In this document: piece after piece, positions 27,643-37,263 of the stretch
Layout of the letters: each line of letters starts with the position of its first letter
How positions within the stretch are numbered: position 1 is the first letter of the stretch
NCBI RefSeq assembly: GCF_021343995.1
Contig: NZ_JAJTTE010000013.1
Span: 62,001-126,000, forward strand
Direction of reading: 5' to 3'
Source of the DNA: Pseudonocardia terrae
GTDB taxonomy: Bacteria > Actinomycetota > Actinomycetes > Mycobacteriales > Pseudonocardiaceae
DNA: 64,000 nucleotides
Notes under the pieces: model-generated
Told to the model about the DNA's origin: nothing
Databases searched by the model: none
Seen by the model: the letters and a program-made list of their open reading frames with translations, nothing else
Program-made: the position numbers and the translations under genes

Positions 27643-28932
27643 ATGGCCGAGGTGGCGACCCGCACCGCCTGGTACGCGGGAGTGAACCGCAAGCATCGCC
27701 GGGTCCTCTACGCCACGTTCTCCGGGTGGGCCTTCGACGGCTACGAGACCCAGGCGCTCGTCGTGGTGGTGTCGCCCGCGCTCGCGCAGCTGCTGCCGGC
27801 GGGCGAACGGAGCAGCATCGGGCTCTACTCCGGGCTCGCCATCGGGCTGACCCTCCTCGGCTGGGGCATCGGCGGACTCGTCGGAGGGGTGCTCGCCGAC
27901 TACCTCGGGCGCCGGCGGGTGATGCTGCTGGCGATCCTGGGCTACGCGGTGTTCACCGGCCTGACGGCGCTGAGCACCTCGTTCGAGATGCTGATCGCCT
28001 TCCGGATGCTCACCGGCATCGCGATGGGCAGCGAGTGGGCCACCGGGACGGTCCTGCTGCAGGAGACCTGGCCGGACCGCGCGCGGGCCAAGGGCGCCGG
28101 GTTCATGCAGTCGGGGTTCGGCTTCGGCACCCTGCTCGCCGCCCTGATCTGGCTCTTCCTCCAGGGCTCCGGCCCGGCGGCCTGGCGCTGGATGTTCGTC
28201 GTCGGGATCCTGCCCGCCTTCCTCGTGCTCTACATCCGTCGGCGCCTCGAGGAGTCGCAGCGGTGGGTGGACGCCGTCGCCGCGGAGAAGCGGACGCAGG
28301 AGCAACGCCCGTTCACCGTGCGCAGGTTGTTCGCCGACCCGGTCAACCGTCGGCGCGTCCTCGTGACGCTCGTCGTGTCCCTGGGCACGATCATCGGCTG
28401 GTACGCGGTGTCCGCGTTCCTGCCGCAGTTCGCCGTCTCGCTGGCCCACACGAGCGGGATCGGCAACCCGGCCGGCTGGGGCGCGCTGGCGGTCGTGTTC
28501 TACAACGTCGGCGCCATCCTGGGCTACCTGGTCAGCGGCTTCGTCGCGGACGCGGTCGGCAGGCGGTGGCTCGTCGCGATCATCTTCGGGGGCTCGCTGG
28601 TGATGACCCCGATCACCTACCTCTGGTGGGGTGGCCCCGTGGCGTTCCAGGTGGTCGCGCTGGTCAACGGTGTCTTCACCCTCGGCGGCTTCGCCTGGTT
28701 CGCGATCTACCTGCCCGAGCTGTTCGGGTCGACGGTGCGCTCCACCGCCACCGGATTCGTCTTCAACGCGACCCGGCTCGTCGCGTGGATCGGCCCGATC
28801 GTGTCCGGGGCGCTCATCGCGAGCTTCGGCGGGGTCTCCCACGCCGCCCTCTACATGGGATCGGCGTACCTGCTCGGGATCATCATGCTGCCGTTCCTGC
28901 ACGAGACCAAGGGCGAGCCGCTGCCGCCCTGA
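27643..28932 (+). CDS. MFS transporter (aromatic acid/sugar-type)
   Basis: The 429-residue protein has twelve membrane helices and the motifs of the acid:proton symporter group: 'GWAFDGYETQAL' in helix 1, 'GGVLADYLGRRRVM' in loop 2-3, and 'GFVADAVGRRWLVAI' in loop 8-9. Such transporters often import aromatic or organic acids. Because an aconitase gene diverges from it, a tricarboxylic or related acid is an attractive but unproven substrate. AAGGGGG precedes the ATG by a few bases; an upstream TTG at 27622 is less likely. Confidence 0.88.
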   Translation: MAEVATRTAWYAGVNRKHRRVLYATFSGWAFDGYETQALVVVVSPALAQLLPAGERSSIGLYSGLAIGLTLLGWGIGGLVGGVLADYLGRRRVMLLAILGYAVFTGLTALSTSFEMLIAFRMLTGIAMGSEWATGTVLLQETWPDRARAKGAGFMQSGFGFGTLLAALIWLFLQGSGPAAWRWMFVVGILPAFLVLYIRRRLEESQRWVDAVAAEKRTQEQRPFTVRRLFADPVNRRRVLVTLVVSLGTIIGWYAVSAFLPQFAVSLAHTSGIGNPAGWGALAVVFYNVGAILGYLVSGFVADAVGRRWLVAIIFGGSLVMTPITYLWWGGPVAFQVVALVNGVFTLGGFAWFAIYLPELFGSTVRSTATGFVFNATRLVAWIGPIVSGALIASFGGVSHAALYMGSAYLLGIIMLPFLHETKGEPLPP

Positions 28933-28953
28933 GGCCCGCCGCAGGAGCGCAAT

Positions 28954-29448
28954 TCAGGCGTCGAGCACCTCGGTCCCGACGACCGGGGGCAGCGTCGACC
29001 AGGGGAAGTTGATCCAGAGCGGGGTGTGTCGCCAGACGTACTCGCAGCGCACCTCGCTCTGCGGCTTCTCGTACACGACCGCGCACCGGACGTCGGCCAC
29101 GTGCTCGCCGCAGAAGTCCCGCACGAGCTTGAGGGTGGCCCCGGTGTCGGCCACGTCGTCCGCCACGAGGACGGTGGCCCCGGAGAGGTCGACGATGTTC
29201 GGCACCGGCGGCAACATCACCGGCAGCGGCAGCCGCTCCCCCACCCCGGTGTAGAACTCCACGTTCATCACGTGCAGGTTCTTCACGCCGAGCGCGTAGC
29301 CGAGGGCGCCGGCCACGAACAGTCCGCCGCGTGCGATCGAGAGGATGATGTCCGGGCGGTAGCCGCTGTCCGCGACCTGCTCGGCCAGCTGGCGGGAGGC
29401 CGCGCCGAACAGCTCCCAGGTCAGCGTCTCGCGCTCCGCACCGCTCAT
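28954..29448 (-). CDS. Purine phosphoribosyltransferase family protein
   Basis: The 164-residue protein has the type I phosphoribosyltransferase PRPP loop 'VLVADDVADTGATL' (residues about 95-108) and the hydrophobic strand 'DIILSIARGGLFVAGAL'. It resembles xanthine-guanine type enzymes (gpt/HPRT-like), which salvage purine bases. The C-terminus 'WINFPWS' fits the hood region of that group. It lies ahead of ppm1 in the reverse direction (24-base gap downstream), and it converges with the MFS gene. Confidence 0.86.
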   Translation of the reverse strand: MSGAERETLTWELFGAASRQLAEQVADSGYRPDIILSIARGGLFVAGALGYALGVKNLHVMNVEFYTGVGERLPLPVMLPPVPNIVDLSGATVLVADDVADTGATLKLVRDFCGEHVADVRCAVVYEKPQSEVRCEYVWRHTPLWINFPWSTLPPVVGTEVLDA

Positions 29449-29472
29449 GACCGGGAGCCTAACGAGGAGTGA

Positions 29473-30264
29473 TCAGGCGCGGACGGACCCGTCTCCCGCG
29501 GCGGTGTCCCCGGCCCACCGGGCGGGGCGCAGCCGGCGGAACCGGTGCTCGAAGCCCCACCGCGCGACGTTGACGAACGCCTCGAGCATCACCGCGCCGT
29601 CCATCTTCGACGAGCCGATCTGCCGCTCGGTGAAGGTGATCGGCACCTCGACGACGCGGAACCCGGCCTGCAGCGCCCGCCAGGCGAGGTCGATCTGGAA
29701 GCAGTAGCCCTGGGAGATCACCGAGTCGAGGTCGAGCTGCTCGAGCACCTGCCGCCGGTAGACCCGGTAGCCGGCGGTGATGTCGCGGACGGGCGCGCCC
29801 AGCGCGAGGCGCGCGTACAGGTTCGCGCCGCGGGAGAGCCACTCCCGGTGGGCGGGCCAGTTGACGACCTCGCCGCCGGGCACGTACCGGGAGCCGAGGA
29901 CCAGGTCGGCGCCCGGGCCCTCCTCCAGCGCCGCCAGCAGGGCCGGCAGGTCCTCGGGGGCGTGCGAGCCGTCGGCGTCCATCTCGACGACGACCTGGTG
30001 CTCGCCGCTCAGCGCGTGCCGGAAGCCGGCGAGGTAGGCGGCACCGAGGCCGTTCTTGCCCTCGCGGTGCAGCACGCGCACGCGCGGGTCCGCGGCCGCC
30101 ATCTCCTCGGCGAGCTCGCCCGTGCCGTCCGGGCTGGCGTCGTCGACGACCAGGATGTCCGCGGCCGGCACTGCGGTGTTGAGCCGCGCGACGACCCGGC
30201 CGAGGTTCTCCCGCTCCTCGTAGGTCGGGATGACCACCAGGACCGGTCCCGGGGGCTCAGCCAT
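29473..30264 (-). CDS. ppm1: Polyprenol monophosphomannose synthase (GT2)
   Basis: The 263-residue GT2 glycosyltransferase makes polyprenyl-phosphate-mannose from GDP-mannose for lipomannan, lipoarabinomannan and protein O-mannosylation. Motifs: '[12 protein letters not shown]', '[12 protein letters not shown]' and '[14 protein letters not shown]' (DXD), and '[12 protein letters not shown]' near residue 220. The ATG overlaps the end of lnt by eight bases. In mycobacteria Ppm1 is fused to Lnt (or is Ppm2 plus Ppm1); here they are separate but coupled, as in Streptomyces. Confidence 0.92.
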   Translation of the reverse strand: MAEPPGPVLVVIPTYEERENLGRVVARLNTAVPAADILVVDDASPDGTGELAEEMAAADPRVRVLHREGKNGLGAAYLAGFRHALSGEHQVVVEMDADGSHAPEDLPALLAALEEGPGADLVLGSRYVPGGEVVNWPAHREWLSRGANLYARLALGAPVRDITAGYRVYRRQVLEQLDLDSVISQGYCFQIDLAWRALQAGFRVVEVPITFTERQIGSSKMDGAVMLEAFVNVARWGFEHRFRRLRPARWAGDTAAGDGSVRA

Positions 30265-31909
30265 CGACGTCCTCTCCTGCCCGGGGGGCGTCCTCGGACC
30301 CCGTGCGGGACCCGGCCCCCTCCTGCGCGGCGGCCGCACCGCGGCGTGCCCGCCTTCCGGCCAGCAGCGCGGCGCCGATCGCCATGACTCCCGCTGCGGT
30401 CAGCACCCACTCCGGCACGGATCGCAGCCGAGTGGCCAGCGTAGTCGTGTCCTCCAGCGTCTCGACAGCGACCAGGGTCCCGGGCACGAACTGCCCGGTA
30501 CTGCCGGTGACGGTGCCCTCGGGAGTGATCGTCGCGCTCACGCCGGAGGTCGTCGCGACGACGACCGGCCGGTCGTGCTCGACGGCCCGCACCCGGGACA
30601 TCGCCAGCTGCTGGTACGTCATCTCCGACAGGCCGAAGGTGGCGTTGTTGCTGGGGACGGCGAGCATGGTCGCACCCGCCGAGACGCTGTCGTCCACCAG
30701 GTCGTCGAACGCGATCTCCCAGCAGATCGCGATGCCGATGTCGGCGCCGCCGGCCTGCAGCACGCCGGGGCCGGGCCCGGGCACGAAGTTGCCCGCCCGG
30801 TCGACGTAGCTGGAGAAGATCCGGAAGAACGAGCGCCACGGCATGTACTCCCCGAAGGGCTGGATACGGCGCTTGTCGTTGCGCGCGATCGGGCCCAGCA
30901 CCGGGTCCCAGACCAGGACGGCGTTGCTGTCCGTCCCGCCGGCGTTCACCAGGACCGAGCCGACGAGGATCGGGGCCTTGATCGCGGCCGCGGCCCGGGA
31001 GATCAGCGCGGCGGCGTCGGCGTTGCGGAACGGGTCGATGTCGGAGGAGTTCTCCGGCCAGATCACCACGTCGGGCTGCGGTCGCCGGCCCGCGGCCACG
31101 TCGGCCGCGAGCTGCTCGGTGACCGTGACGTGGTTGTCCAGGACGGCGCGGCGCTGGGCGTTGAAGTCCAGGCCCAGCCGCGGGACGTTGCCCTGGATCG
31201 CCGCCACGGTGATCGACTTCGACGGTCCGTTCACCGTCGCGGGGATCAGGCTCGCGACAGGGCCGGCCACCAGGGCGAGGACGAGCAGGACGGCCGGCAC
31301 CACCGCGGCCCGGCCCTCCCGCCGCGCGAGCCGCCGGACCAGCTCGCCGAGCGCGAGGCCGGCGAGGACGGTGACGAACGACAGCAGCGGAACGCCGCCG
31401 ACCGACGCGGTGTGCAGGAAGAGACCCTCGGGCTGGCCGAACCCGACGCGCCCCCAGGGCAGCCCGCCGAACGGGAAGCGGCTGCGGAGCGCCTCGACCC
31501 CGACCCAGACGGCGGCGCCCCACACCGGGGCCGCCGGGAGCCGGGACGTCACCGCCATGCCGGCGCCCGCGAGGCCGAACGCGATCGCCTCGACGACGCA
31601 CAGGGCCAGCCAGGGCAGCGCCCCGACGAAGCCGCCGGTCCAGCTCAGCAGCGGGACCAGGAAGCCGAGGCCGAACAGGAAGCCCAGCAGGAACCCGCGG
31701 CGGGCGCGGACACCGCGCAGCACCACGCCGAGCACGGCGAACACCGGCGGGGCGAGCCACCACAGCTCGCGCGGCGGGAAGCTCAGGTACAGGACCACAC
31801 CGGCGGCGATCGCCGGCAGCGCCCGGGCCAGGAGCCGCAGCGAGCGGGCGGACCGCGGAACCCGGGGAGCGGACCCGGCCGGGGCGGGGTCGACGGTCGG
31901 TGCGGCCAC
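30257..31909 (-). CDS. lnt: Apolipoprotein N-acyltransferase
   Basis: The 550-residue protein adds the third acyl chain to lipoproteins. It has about six to eight N-terminal membrane helices (to about residue 215), then a nitrilase-like domain on the outer face with the catalytic triad in '[13 protein letters not shown]' (Glu), '[17 protein letters not shown]' (Lys) and '[11 protein letters not shown]' (Cys). One C-terminal membrane helix follows near residue 510 and then a charged tail. It forms a coupled operon with ppm1, matching the known Lnt-Ppm1 interaction in actinobacteria. Confidence 0.93.
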   Translation of the reverse strand: MAAPTVDPAPAGSAPRVPRSARSLRLLARALPAIAAGVVLYLSFPPRELWWLAPPVFAVLGVVLRGVRARRGFLLGFLFGLGFLVPLLSWTGGFVGALPWLALCVVEAIAFGLAGAGMAVTSRLPAAPVWGAAVWVGVEALRSRFPFGGLPWGRVGFGQPEGLFLHTASVGGVPLLSFVTVLAGLALGELVRRLARREGRAAVVPAVLLVLALVAGPVASLIPATVNGPSKSITVAAIQGNVPRLGLDFNAQRRAVLDNHVTVTEQLAADVAAGRRPQPDVVIWPENSSDIDPFRNADAAALISRAAAAIKAPILVGSVLVNAGGTDSNAVLVWDPVLGPIARNDKRRIQPFGEYMPWRSFFRIFSSYVDRAGNFVPGPGPGVLQAGGADIGIAICWEIAFDDLVDDSVSAGATMLAVPSNNATFGLSEMTYQQLAMSRVRAVEHDRPVVVATTSGVSATITPEGTVTGSTGQFVPGTLVAVETLEDTTTLATRLRSVPEWVLTAAGVMAIGAALLAGRRARRGAAAAQEGAGSRTGSEDAPRAGEDVDG

Positions 31910-31943
31910 GGGAAGAGCGTACGGCGCGGGGGTGGTGGACCTG

Positions 31944-32783
31944 TTAGAGGAGGTCGAGCACGCCGGGCCGGCCCGCGGGGCCGGTGCGGCGGAACCACTC
32001 GCGGCCGTAGGCGGCGGCGAAGTCGTGCTCGGGGAGCTCGGCCGGGTCGACCTGGCTGGCGTGCGCCAGGATCGCGGCCCGCTTGACGGCGAGGTGCCGG
32101 GCGTCGCCGCCGACGGTCAGCGCGATCTCGGCGCCCTCGCGGCCGAAGGGAACGTCGGCGGCGCGGGCGGCGCCGTGCACGAGGTGCCCGTCCGGACCGA
32201 GCCGACCGAGGCCGTCGCGGTCCACCGTCGCCAGGTAGGCGTCCGCGCCGGTCAGCTCGGCGGCGATGGTGCCGACCACGCCGGCCATCCGGTGGTCGGG
32301 GTGGCCGTAGACGCCCTGCTCGTCGTCGGCGAGCAGGGTCCCGGCGCCCTCGTCGTCGACGATCTCGGCGAGCCGGCCGGCCAGGGCGAGCGGCTCGGCG
32401 CCGGCCAGCGCGCGGGCGTGGGTGCTGTCCGGGCCGCCCGGCAGCCCGGAGTCCCGGCGGCCCAGGAGCACGAGGCGGGCGACGCCGAGCAGCTCGGCGG
32501 CCTGCTCGAGCTCGGCGAGCCGGCGCTGCCGCACGGTCTCGCCGGGGTGCAGCGGGAGCCGGGACCCGCCCAGCTCACCGCCGGTGGCCATGACGAGCAC
32601 GACGCGGGCGCCGGCGTCGGCCAGGCGGCGCAGGGTGATGCCGGTGAAGATCGCCTCGTCGTCCGGGTGCGGGTGCAGCGCGACGACGGTGTGTCCGCGC
32701 AGGTCGGGCTCGGCGAGCGCCGGGACGGCGGCGGAGACGACGGAAGCAGCGGGGTTCAGGGCAGGGGCCGCGGAAGCGGTCAT
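31944..32783 (-). CDS. PIG-L (LmbE) family deacetylase
   Basis: The 279-residue protein has the zinc-binding motif 'HPHPDDEAIFTG' (residues 37-48) and the second 'GHPDHRMAGV' motif, as in MshB and Mca-type deacetylases that act on N-acetyl-sugars. It could be a mycothiol-pathway or GlcNAc-type enzyme, but the closest features are generic. The ATG is followed by an Ala-rich tail of about 25 residues that precedes the fold. It stands alone upstream of lnt with a 34-base gap. Confidence 0.86.
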   Translation of the reverse strand: MTASAAPALNPAASVVSAAVPALAEPDLRGHTVVALHPHPDDEAIFTGITLRRLADAGARVVLVMATGGELGGSRLPLHPGETVRQRRLAELEQAAELLGVARLVLLGRRDSGLPGGPDSTHARALAGAEPLALAGRLAEIVDDEGAGTLLADDEQGVYGHPDHRMAGVVGTIAAELTGADAYLATVDRDGLGRLGPDGHLVHGAARAADVPFGREGAEIALTVGGDARHLAVKRAAILAHASQVDPAELPEHDFAAAYGREWFRRTGPAGRPGVLDLL

Positions 32784-32968
32784 GGAGGTGATCGCAGTCT
32801 GTGTGGGCCGCGGGAGTGCGGCGGGCGGACTATTCCGGGGGTGTCAGCGGCAACAGCGACAACACCCCGGACAGCAGCGACCCACCAAGGGGCGGCGGCT
32901 GGTCCGGTCGATCACGCGGAACAGGATGCCAGAGCGGCGGGGCGGAACGGAAGCGGGGTTGCCCGACG

Positions 32969-34465
32969 TCACTCCTCGGGTCCGCCCCCGTGCAGGATCC
33001 GGCCCTCGCGCACGGTGCGCAGGCACCGCGTGCCGTCCCAGAGGGCGTAGGACGCCGGGCCGCCCGTCACCGGGATCGGCGAGCCGCCACCGCCGGCCGC
33101 GTATCGCCCACCCGCGGTGTGCGCGGCCAGGGCGGTGGCCTCCCCGACCGACGATGCCGGCGTGCGGTGGGCGGTCGCGGCGCGGACCGCCGCCCACGGG
33201 TCCAGCGGCGTGACCGGGGAGTCGGAGCCGAAGGCGAGCACGACGCCGGCCTCGTCCAACGCCCGGAAGGGGTTCATCCCGCGCGCCCGTTCCGCCCCGA
33301 GCCGCGCCGCGTACATGCCACCGGGACCGCCCCAGGCGGCGTCGAACAGGGGCTGGACGCTGGCCACCACGCCGAGCGCGGCCAGCCGGGCCGCCTGGCC
33401 GCCGTCGACCATCTCCAGGTGCTCGAGGCGGTGCCGGGCCGCGCGGACCTCCGCCGGGGAGGTGCGGCGGGCGGCCTCCTCGAGCGCCGCGACGGCCGCC
33501 TCCACGGCGGCCTCGCCGATCACGTGGAAGCCCGCCTGGATGCCGGCCCGGGTGCAGGCGGTGAGGTGCGCCGCCAGCGTCCCGGCGTCGAGGTAGTGGT
33601 TCCCGGTGCAGCCCGGGGCGTCGAGGTAGGGGGTGTGCAGGGCGGCGGTGCGCGAGCCGAGCGAGCCGTCGACGAACAGGTCGCCGGCCAGACCGTGCGC
33701 ACCCGTGTCGGCGCGGAGCGCCCGGGCGGCCTCCGGGCTGTCGACGGCCTCGCCCCAGTAGCCCACGACCTGGACACCGTGCGTGCTCCCGAGCAGGTCG
33801 GCGAGGTCGGCGCGGCCGGAGATCTCCGGGCCCGCGCACTCGTGCACCTCGGCCACCCCGCGGGCGGCGGCGTGGTCGAGGAAGGCGGCCTGGGCCGAGC
33901 GGCGCTGCGCGGGGTCCAGGGCGGCCAGCGCGGCCCGGCGGACGTGGTGGTGGGCGTCGGCGCTCAGCGGGCCGGTCGGGCTCCACCCCGTGGCACCGAC
34001 CGCTCCGGGTGCGCGGTCGACCAGGGCGGTGGACACCAGGGCCGAGTGCACGTCGATGCGACTGAGGTAGACCGCCCGGCCGCCGGCGGCGCGGTCCAGC
34101 TCGGCGCGAGAGGGCGGCGGCCCGGACCAGCGGTCCTCCTCCCAGCCGTGCCCCCACACGACGGCGGCGGGCGGGGCAGCACCCGCGGCCGCCGCCACCG
34201 CGGCCAGGACCTCGGCCGCGGTCGCGCAGCGGGTGAGGTCCAGGCCGTCGAGCAGGAGGCCGGAGGCGGTCGCATGGACGTGCGCGTCGACGAAGGGCGA
34301 GGTCAGCAGGACCCCGTCGAGCTCCTCGACGCGCGTGGCGCGGTGCGCCCGGCTGCGGGCCTCCGCGGCCGCGCCGGTCCAGGTGACCCGTCCGCCTTCG
34401 GTCTCGAGCGCGACGGGGCCGGGCCGGCCGGGCGACCGGAGGCCGGTGAGCAGGGTGCGGACCAC
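32969..34465 (-). CDS. YtcJ-like amidohydrolase
   Basis: The 498-residue metallo-dependent hydrolase has the metal-site motif 'PFVDAHVHATASGL' (residues about 60-73), 'HVIGEAAVEAAVAAL' near 310, 'RHRLEHLEMVDGG' near 345 and 'AFGSDSPVTPLDPW' near 415. This is the YtcJ/NfdA-like amidohydrolase layout; substrates in the group are varied (N-substituted amides). No membrane or signal sequence. It diverges in effect from nothing; the 185-base gap to the PIG-L gene contains a hairpin-like repeat (CCGGGG...CCCCGG near 32836-32873) that could end its transcript. Confidence 0.87.
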   Translation of the reverse strand: MVRTLLTGLRSPGRPGPVALETEGGRVTWTGAAAEARSRAHRATRVEELDGVLLTSPFVDAHVHATASGLLLDGLDLTRCATAAEVLAAVAAAAGAAPPAAVVWGHGWEEDRWSGPPPSRAELDRAAGGRAVYLSRIDVHSALVSTALVDRAPGAVGATGWSPTGPLSADAHHHVRRAALAALDPAQRRSAQAAFLDHAAARGVAEVHECAGPEISGRADLADLLGSTHGVQVVGYWGEAVDSPEAARALRADTGAHGLAGDLFVDGSLGSRTAALHTPYLDAPGCTGNHYLDAGTLAAHLTACTRAGIQAGFHVIGEAAVEAAVAALEEAARRTSPAEVRAARHRLEHLEMVDGGQAARLAALGVVASVQPLFDAAWGGPGGMYAARLGAERARGMNPFRALDEAGVVLAFGSDSPVTPLDPWAAVRAATAHRTPASSVGEATALAAHTAGGRYAAGGGGSPIPVTGGPASYALWDGTRCLRTVREGRILHGGGPEE

Positions 34466-34527
34466 GGTCGGGTGTCTACCGCACCCCGGGGCGGTGGATC
34501 AGGACTGGGTCGATCGGGACGGGCCGA

Positions 34528-34716
34528 TCAGTAGGGGGCCTTCGGCATCAGGATCCACAGCACGATGTAGATCACGAACTGCGGACCCGGGAGCAGGCAG
34601 GACAGCAGGAAGATCAGCCGCACCACGAACGGGCTCAGGCCGAAGCGCTGCGCGAGGCCGGCGCAGACCCCGGCGATCACGGCGCCGTTGCGCGGGCGGG
34701 TCAGGGTGGTTGCCAT
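34528..34716 (-). CDS. PspC domain membrane protein
   Basis: This 62-residue protein is a PspC domain alone: 'GAVIAGVCAGLAQRFGLSPFVVRLIFLLSCL' (in part) and one hydrophobic helix to 'WILMPKAPY'. PspC domains act in envelope-stress sensing or as sensor partners, here without a kinase or regulator next to it. The ATG is preceded by GAGGAG on the reverse strand. Its length matches stand-alone actinobacterial PspC proteins. Confidence 0.92.
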   Translation of the reverse strand: MATTLTRPRNGAVIAGVCAGLAQRFGLSPFVVRLIFLLSCLLPGPQFVIYIVLWILMPKAPY

Positions 34717-35010
34717 GGTGTCGTCGAGCTCCTCGTTCCGGGTCGGCGGCGGTTCTCGCCGCCCTGCACCTCACGATGCCGCCTCTGCGGGGTGGGTGCC
34801 TCCGGACAACGCCCGGAGAAAGTCCGGGGTTCCCCCGAGGGAGCGACGCGGCAGCCCACACCGACACTTCCGCCGCTCCGCGCGCAGTTGTCCACATCGG
34901 TGGCCGCTCTCCGGTCCGTGGCCGCGGTTGCGCGTGCCGGGCGACCGGGTTGTCCACAGCGGAGCGGCGACGGCCCCACCCGCCGCCTCCGTGCCCCTAG
35001 CGTCCGCCGC
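34717..35010. other. Intergenic region before secreted hydrolase
   Basis: This 294-base region holds the divergent promoters of the PspC and SGNH hydrolase genes. It is GC-rich, has no recognisable operator or stable palindrome, and I see no gene in it. TTGTCCACA occurs twice (34888 and 34950 areas), resembling DnaA-box-like motifs but too weak to call. Confidence 0.45.
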
Positions 35011-36066
35011 GTGCCGACCCGTCTGCTCCCCGTCGCGTGCCGCCGTGTGGTCCCGGTGGTCGCCCTGCTCCTGGTCCTCGCCGCGATCGGGGCCGCTCCC
35101 CCGGCCCTGGCCGCCGGGGTACCACCCGATCCCCGGCCGACGGCCGTCGTCGCGCTGGGCGACAGCGCGGCGTCCGGCGAGGGCGCCGGTGACTACGAGG
35201 CGGGCACCCGCGGCGAGGGCGGGAACTGGTGCCACCGCTCCCCCGCCGCCTACGTGCACCGCAGCGCGCTGGCCGAGATCGCCGTGAACCTCGCCTGCTC
35301 CGGCGCGGGCGCGGAGCACGTCGCCTTCGGCACGGCGGTGCACCACACCGAGGGATCACAGGTACAGCGCCTGGTCGAGGTCGCGCGCCGGCACCGGGTG
35401 CTCGCGGTCACCCTGCAGGTGGGCGCGAACGACGAGCCGGACCTGTCGGGCGTCGCCGTCGCCTGCATCCGGGCATTCCTCGACCTGCGCGAACCGGGCT
35501 GCCGTACGACGGCCGGGCCGGGCTGGGCGGATCGGCTCGCGGCGGTGGCACCCCGGATCGAGGCGGCGGCCCGGGACGTCCGCACCGCGATGTCCGAGGC
35601 GGGCTACCCGCCGGACGGGTACGCGTTCGTGCTGCTGTCGTACGCGGCCCCGGGCAGCGAGGCGATGCCGGCCTGGCACGGGCTCCAGGGCTGCCCCTAC
35701 TCCCGGCCCGACGCAGGGTGGGCGCGCACCGTCGCGTTCCCGCAGCTCGCCGCGACGATCGGGGCGGTCGCCGAGCGGGTGGGCGCACGCTTCCTCGACC
35801 TGGCGCGGCTCGCGGAGGGCCGCGAGGCGTGCACGGGCCCGCTGCGCGACGAGTGGCAGCGCCGGCTCACCGTCGACCCGCGGACGCTCGTGCAGGGCGC
35901 GCTCGACACCGCCGGCCGGCACCTGTTCCAGGAGTCGTTCCACCCGACCGCGGCGGCGCACACCGCGATCGCCGGGTGCCTGCGCGAGTTCCTCGGCGGC
36001 ACCGCGGCGCGTGCGGCGTGCGTACCGGGCCGGGACGGCGCCGCGCACCCGGAGGTGGCGGCGTGA
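35011..36066 (+). CDS. Secreted SGNH-type hydrolase (esterase/lipase)
   Basis: The 351-residue protein starts with a signal peptide (residues 1-35, with the hydrophobic stretch 'VVALLLVLAAIGAAPPALAA'). The SGNH blocks follow: 'VVALGDSAASGEGAGDY' (Ser nucleophile near residue 52), a Gly residue in the 'CSGAGAEHV' block, 'VGANDEPD' (Asn) and the closing 'FHPTAAAH' with the catalytic Asp/His. Several cysteines suggest disulfides outside the cell. The GTG start lies just upstream of the signal peptide. It ends 11 bases before the convergent peptidase gene. It is probably an exported esterase or lipase. Confidence 0.87.
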   Translation: MPTRLLPVACRRVVPVVALLLVLAAIGAAPPALAAGVPPDPRPTAVVALGDSAASGEGAGDYEAGTRGEGGNWCHRSPAAYVHRSALAEIAVNLACSGAGAEHVAFGTAVHHTEGSQVQRLVEVARRHRVLAVTLQVGANDEPDLSGVAVACIRAFLDLREPGCRTTAGPGWADRLAAVAPRIEAAARDVRTAMSEAGYPPDGYAFVLLSYAAPGSEAMPAWHGLQGCPYSRPDAGWARTVAFPQLAATIGAVAERVGARFLDLARLAEGREACTGPLRDEWQRRLTVDPRTLVQGALDTAGRHLFQESFHPTAAAHTAIAGCLREFLGGTAARAACVPGRDGAAHPEVAA

Positions 36067-36077
36067 TCAGGGCACGA

Positions 36078-37205
36078 TCAGAGGACGACCAGGTTCCGGG
36101 GGCCGTTGTTGAGCCGCTCGACGCCCGTCTCGGTCACGACCACGATGTCCTCGATCCGGGCGCCCCACTCGCCGTCGAGGTAGATGCCGGGCTCCACACT
36201 GAAGGCCATGCCCGGCTCGAGGGTCAGCGTGTTGCCGTCCACGATGTAGGGCTCCTCGTGCACGTCGAGCCCGATGCCGTGCCCGGTGCGGTGCACGAAC
36301 CGCGGGCCGAAGCCGGCCTCGGTGATCGGCGCACGGGCCGCCTCGTCGACCGACTCCGCCGTGACGCCCGGGCGCACCGCCTGCACCGAACGCTCCTGCG
36401 CCTCCTGCAGCACCGCGTAGGTCTCGCGGACCTGCGCGGACGGCTCCGCCCCCACCGCGTACGTGCGGGTGCAGTCGGAGTTGTAGCCGCTGGCGAGCGG
36501 ACCGCCGATGTCGATGACCACCACGTCGCCCGCCTCGACGACCCGGTCGGAAACGTCGTGGTGCGGGCTCGCGCCGTTCGGCCCGGACCCCACGATCACG
36601 AAGGCGGCCCCCGTGTGCCCCTCGGCCACGATCGCCGCCTCGATGTCCGCGCCGACCTGCGCCTCGGTGCGGCCGGGCTTGAGGATCTCGCCCATCCGCG
36701 CGTGCACGCGGTCGATCGCGGCGCCCGCCGCGCGGAGCTCTGCCACCTCCGCGGCGTCCTTGCGCATCCGCAGCTCACGCAGGACCGGTCCGGCGAGGCG
36801 CTGCCGCACGTCGGGGAACGCGTCGCGCAGGCCGAACACGTGTCGCGCCGGCATCCCGTCCGCCACCGCCATCCGGGTGGGGCCGCCCGCCAGGTCGGAG
36901 ACCAGCAGGTAGGGGTCCTCGCCGTCCGTCCACGTGAGGACCTCGATGCCGAGCGCCTCCAGGGTCGCGACGTCGAACCCGGGGGCCTCCAGCCGCGGCA
37001 CGACCAGCGCCGGTGGCGCACGGTGGCCCGCGGCCGGGAGCACCAGGCAGGTCAGCCGCTCGTGGGACTCACCGGCGTGGTCGACCAGGTAGCGCAGGTC
37101 GGTGCCGGGTGTGATGAGGAGGACGTCGGCGCCCTGCTCGGCGGCGACCTCGCCGGCCCGGCGCAACCGGTCGGCGAGCAGCTCGGTGGGGACGGCGTGG
37201 CTCAT
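36078..37205 (-). CDS. M24 family Xaa-Pro aminopeptidase/dipeptidase
   Basis: The 375-residue protein has an N-terminal creatinase-like domain (to about 150) and the M24 'pita-bread' catalytic domain with metal ligands in 'VVVIDIGGPLASGYNSDCTRTY' (two Asp), 'HRTGHGIGLDVHE' (His), 'GMAFSVEPGIYL' (Glu) and 'GARIEDIVVV' (Glu). It probably removes the N-terminal residue before proline (or cleaves Xaa-Pro dipeptides) in the cytoplasm. The ATG is chosen as first Met with the family start 'LADRLRRAGEVAAEQGADVLLITPG'. Confidence 0.92.
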   Translation of the reverse strand: MSHAVPTELLADRLRRAGEVAAEQGADVLLITPGTDLRYLVDHAGESHERLTCLVLPAAGHRAPPALVVPRLEAPGFDVATLEALGIEVLTWTDGEDPYLLVSDLAGGPTRMAVADGMPARHVFGLRDAFPDVRQRLAGPVLRELRMRKDAAEVAELRAAGAAIDRVHARMGEILKPGRTEAQVGADIEAAIVAEGHTGAAFVIVGSGPNGASPHHDVSDRVVEAGDVVVIDIGGPLASGYNSDCTRTYAVGAEPSAQVRETYAVLQEAQERSVQAVRPGVTAESVDEAARAPITEAGFGPRFVHRTGHGIGLDVHEEPYIVDGNTLTLEPGMAFSVEPGIYLDGEWGARIEDIVVVTETGVERLNNGPRNLVVL

Positions 37206-37263
37206 GCGGCGAGCTTAGGGCGCTCACGCTGTGCGTCGTCCCCGCCTGGCATGCTGGCTCACC

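Noticed and set aside
34880..34960. DnaA boxes near a possible origin
   Set aside because: Two TTGTCCACA motifs are too few and imperfect, and no dnaA, dnaN or gyr genes are near.
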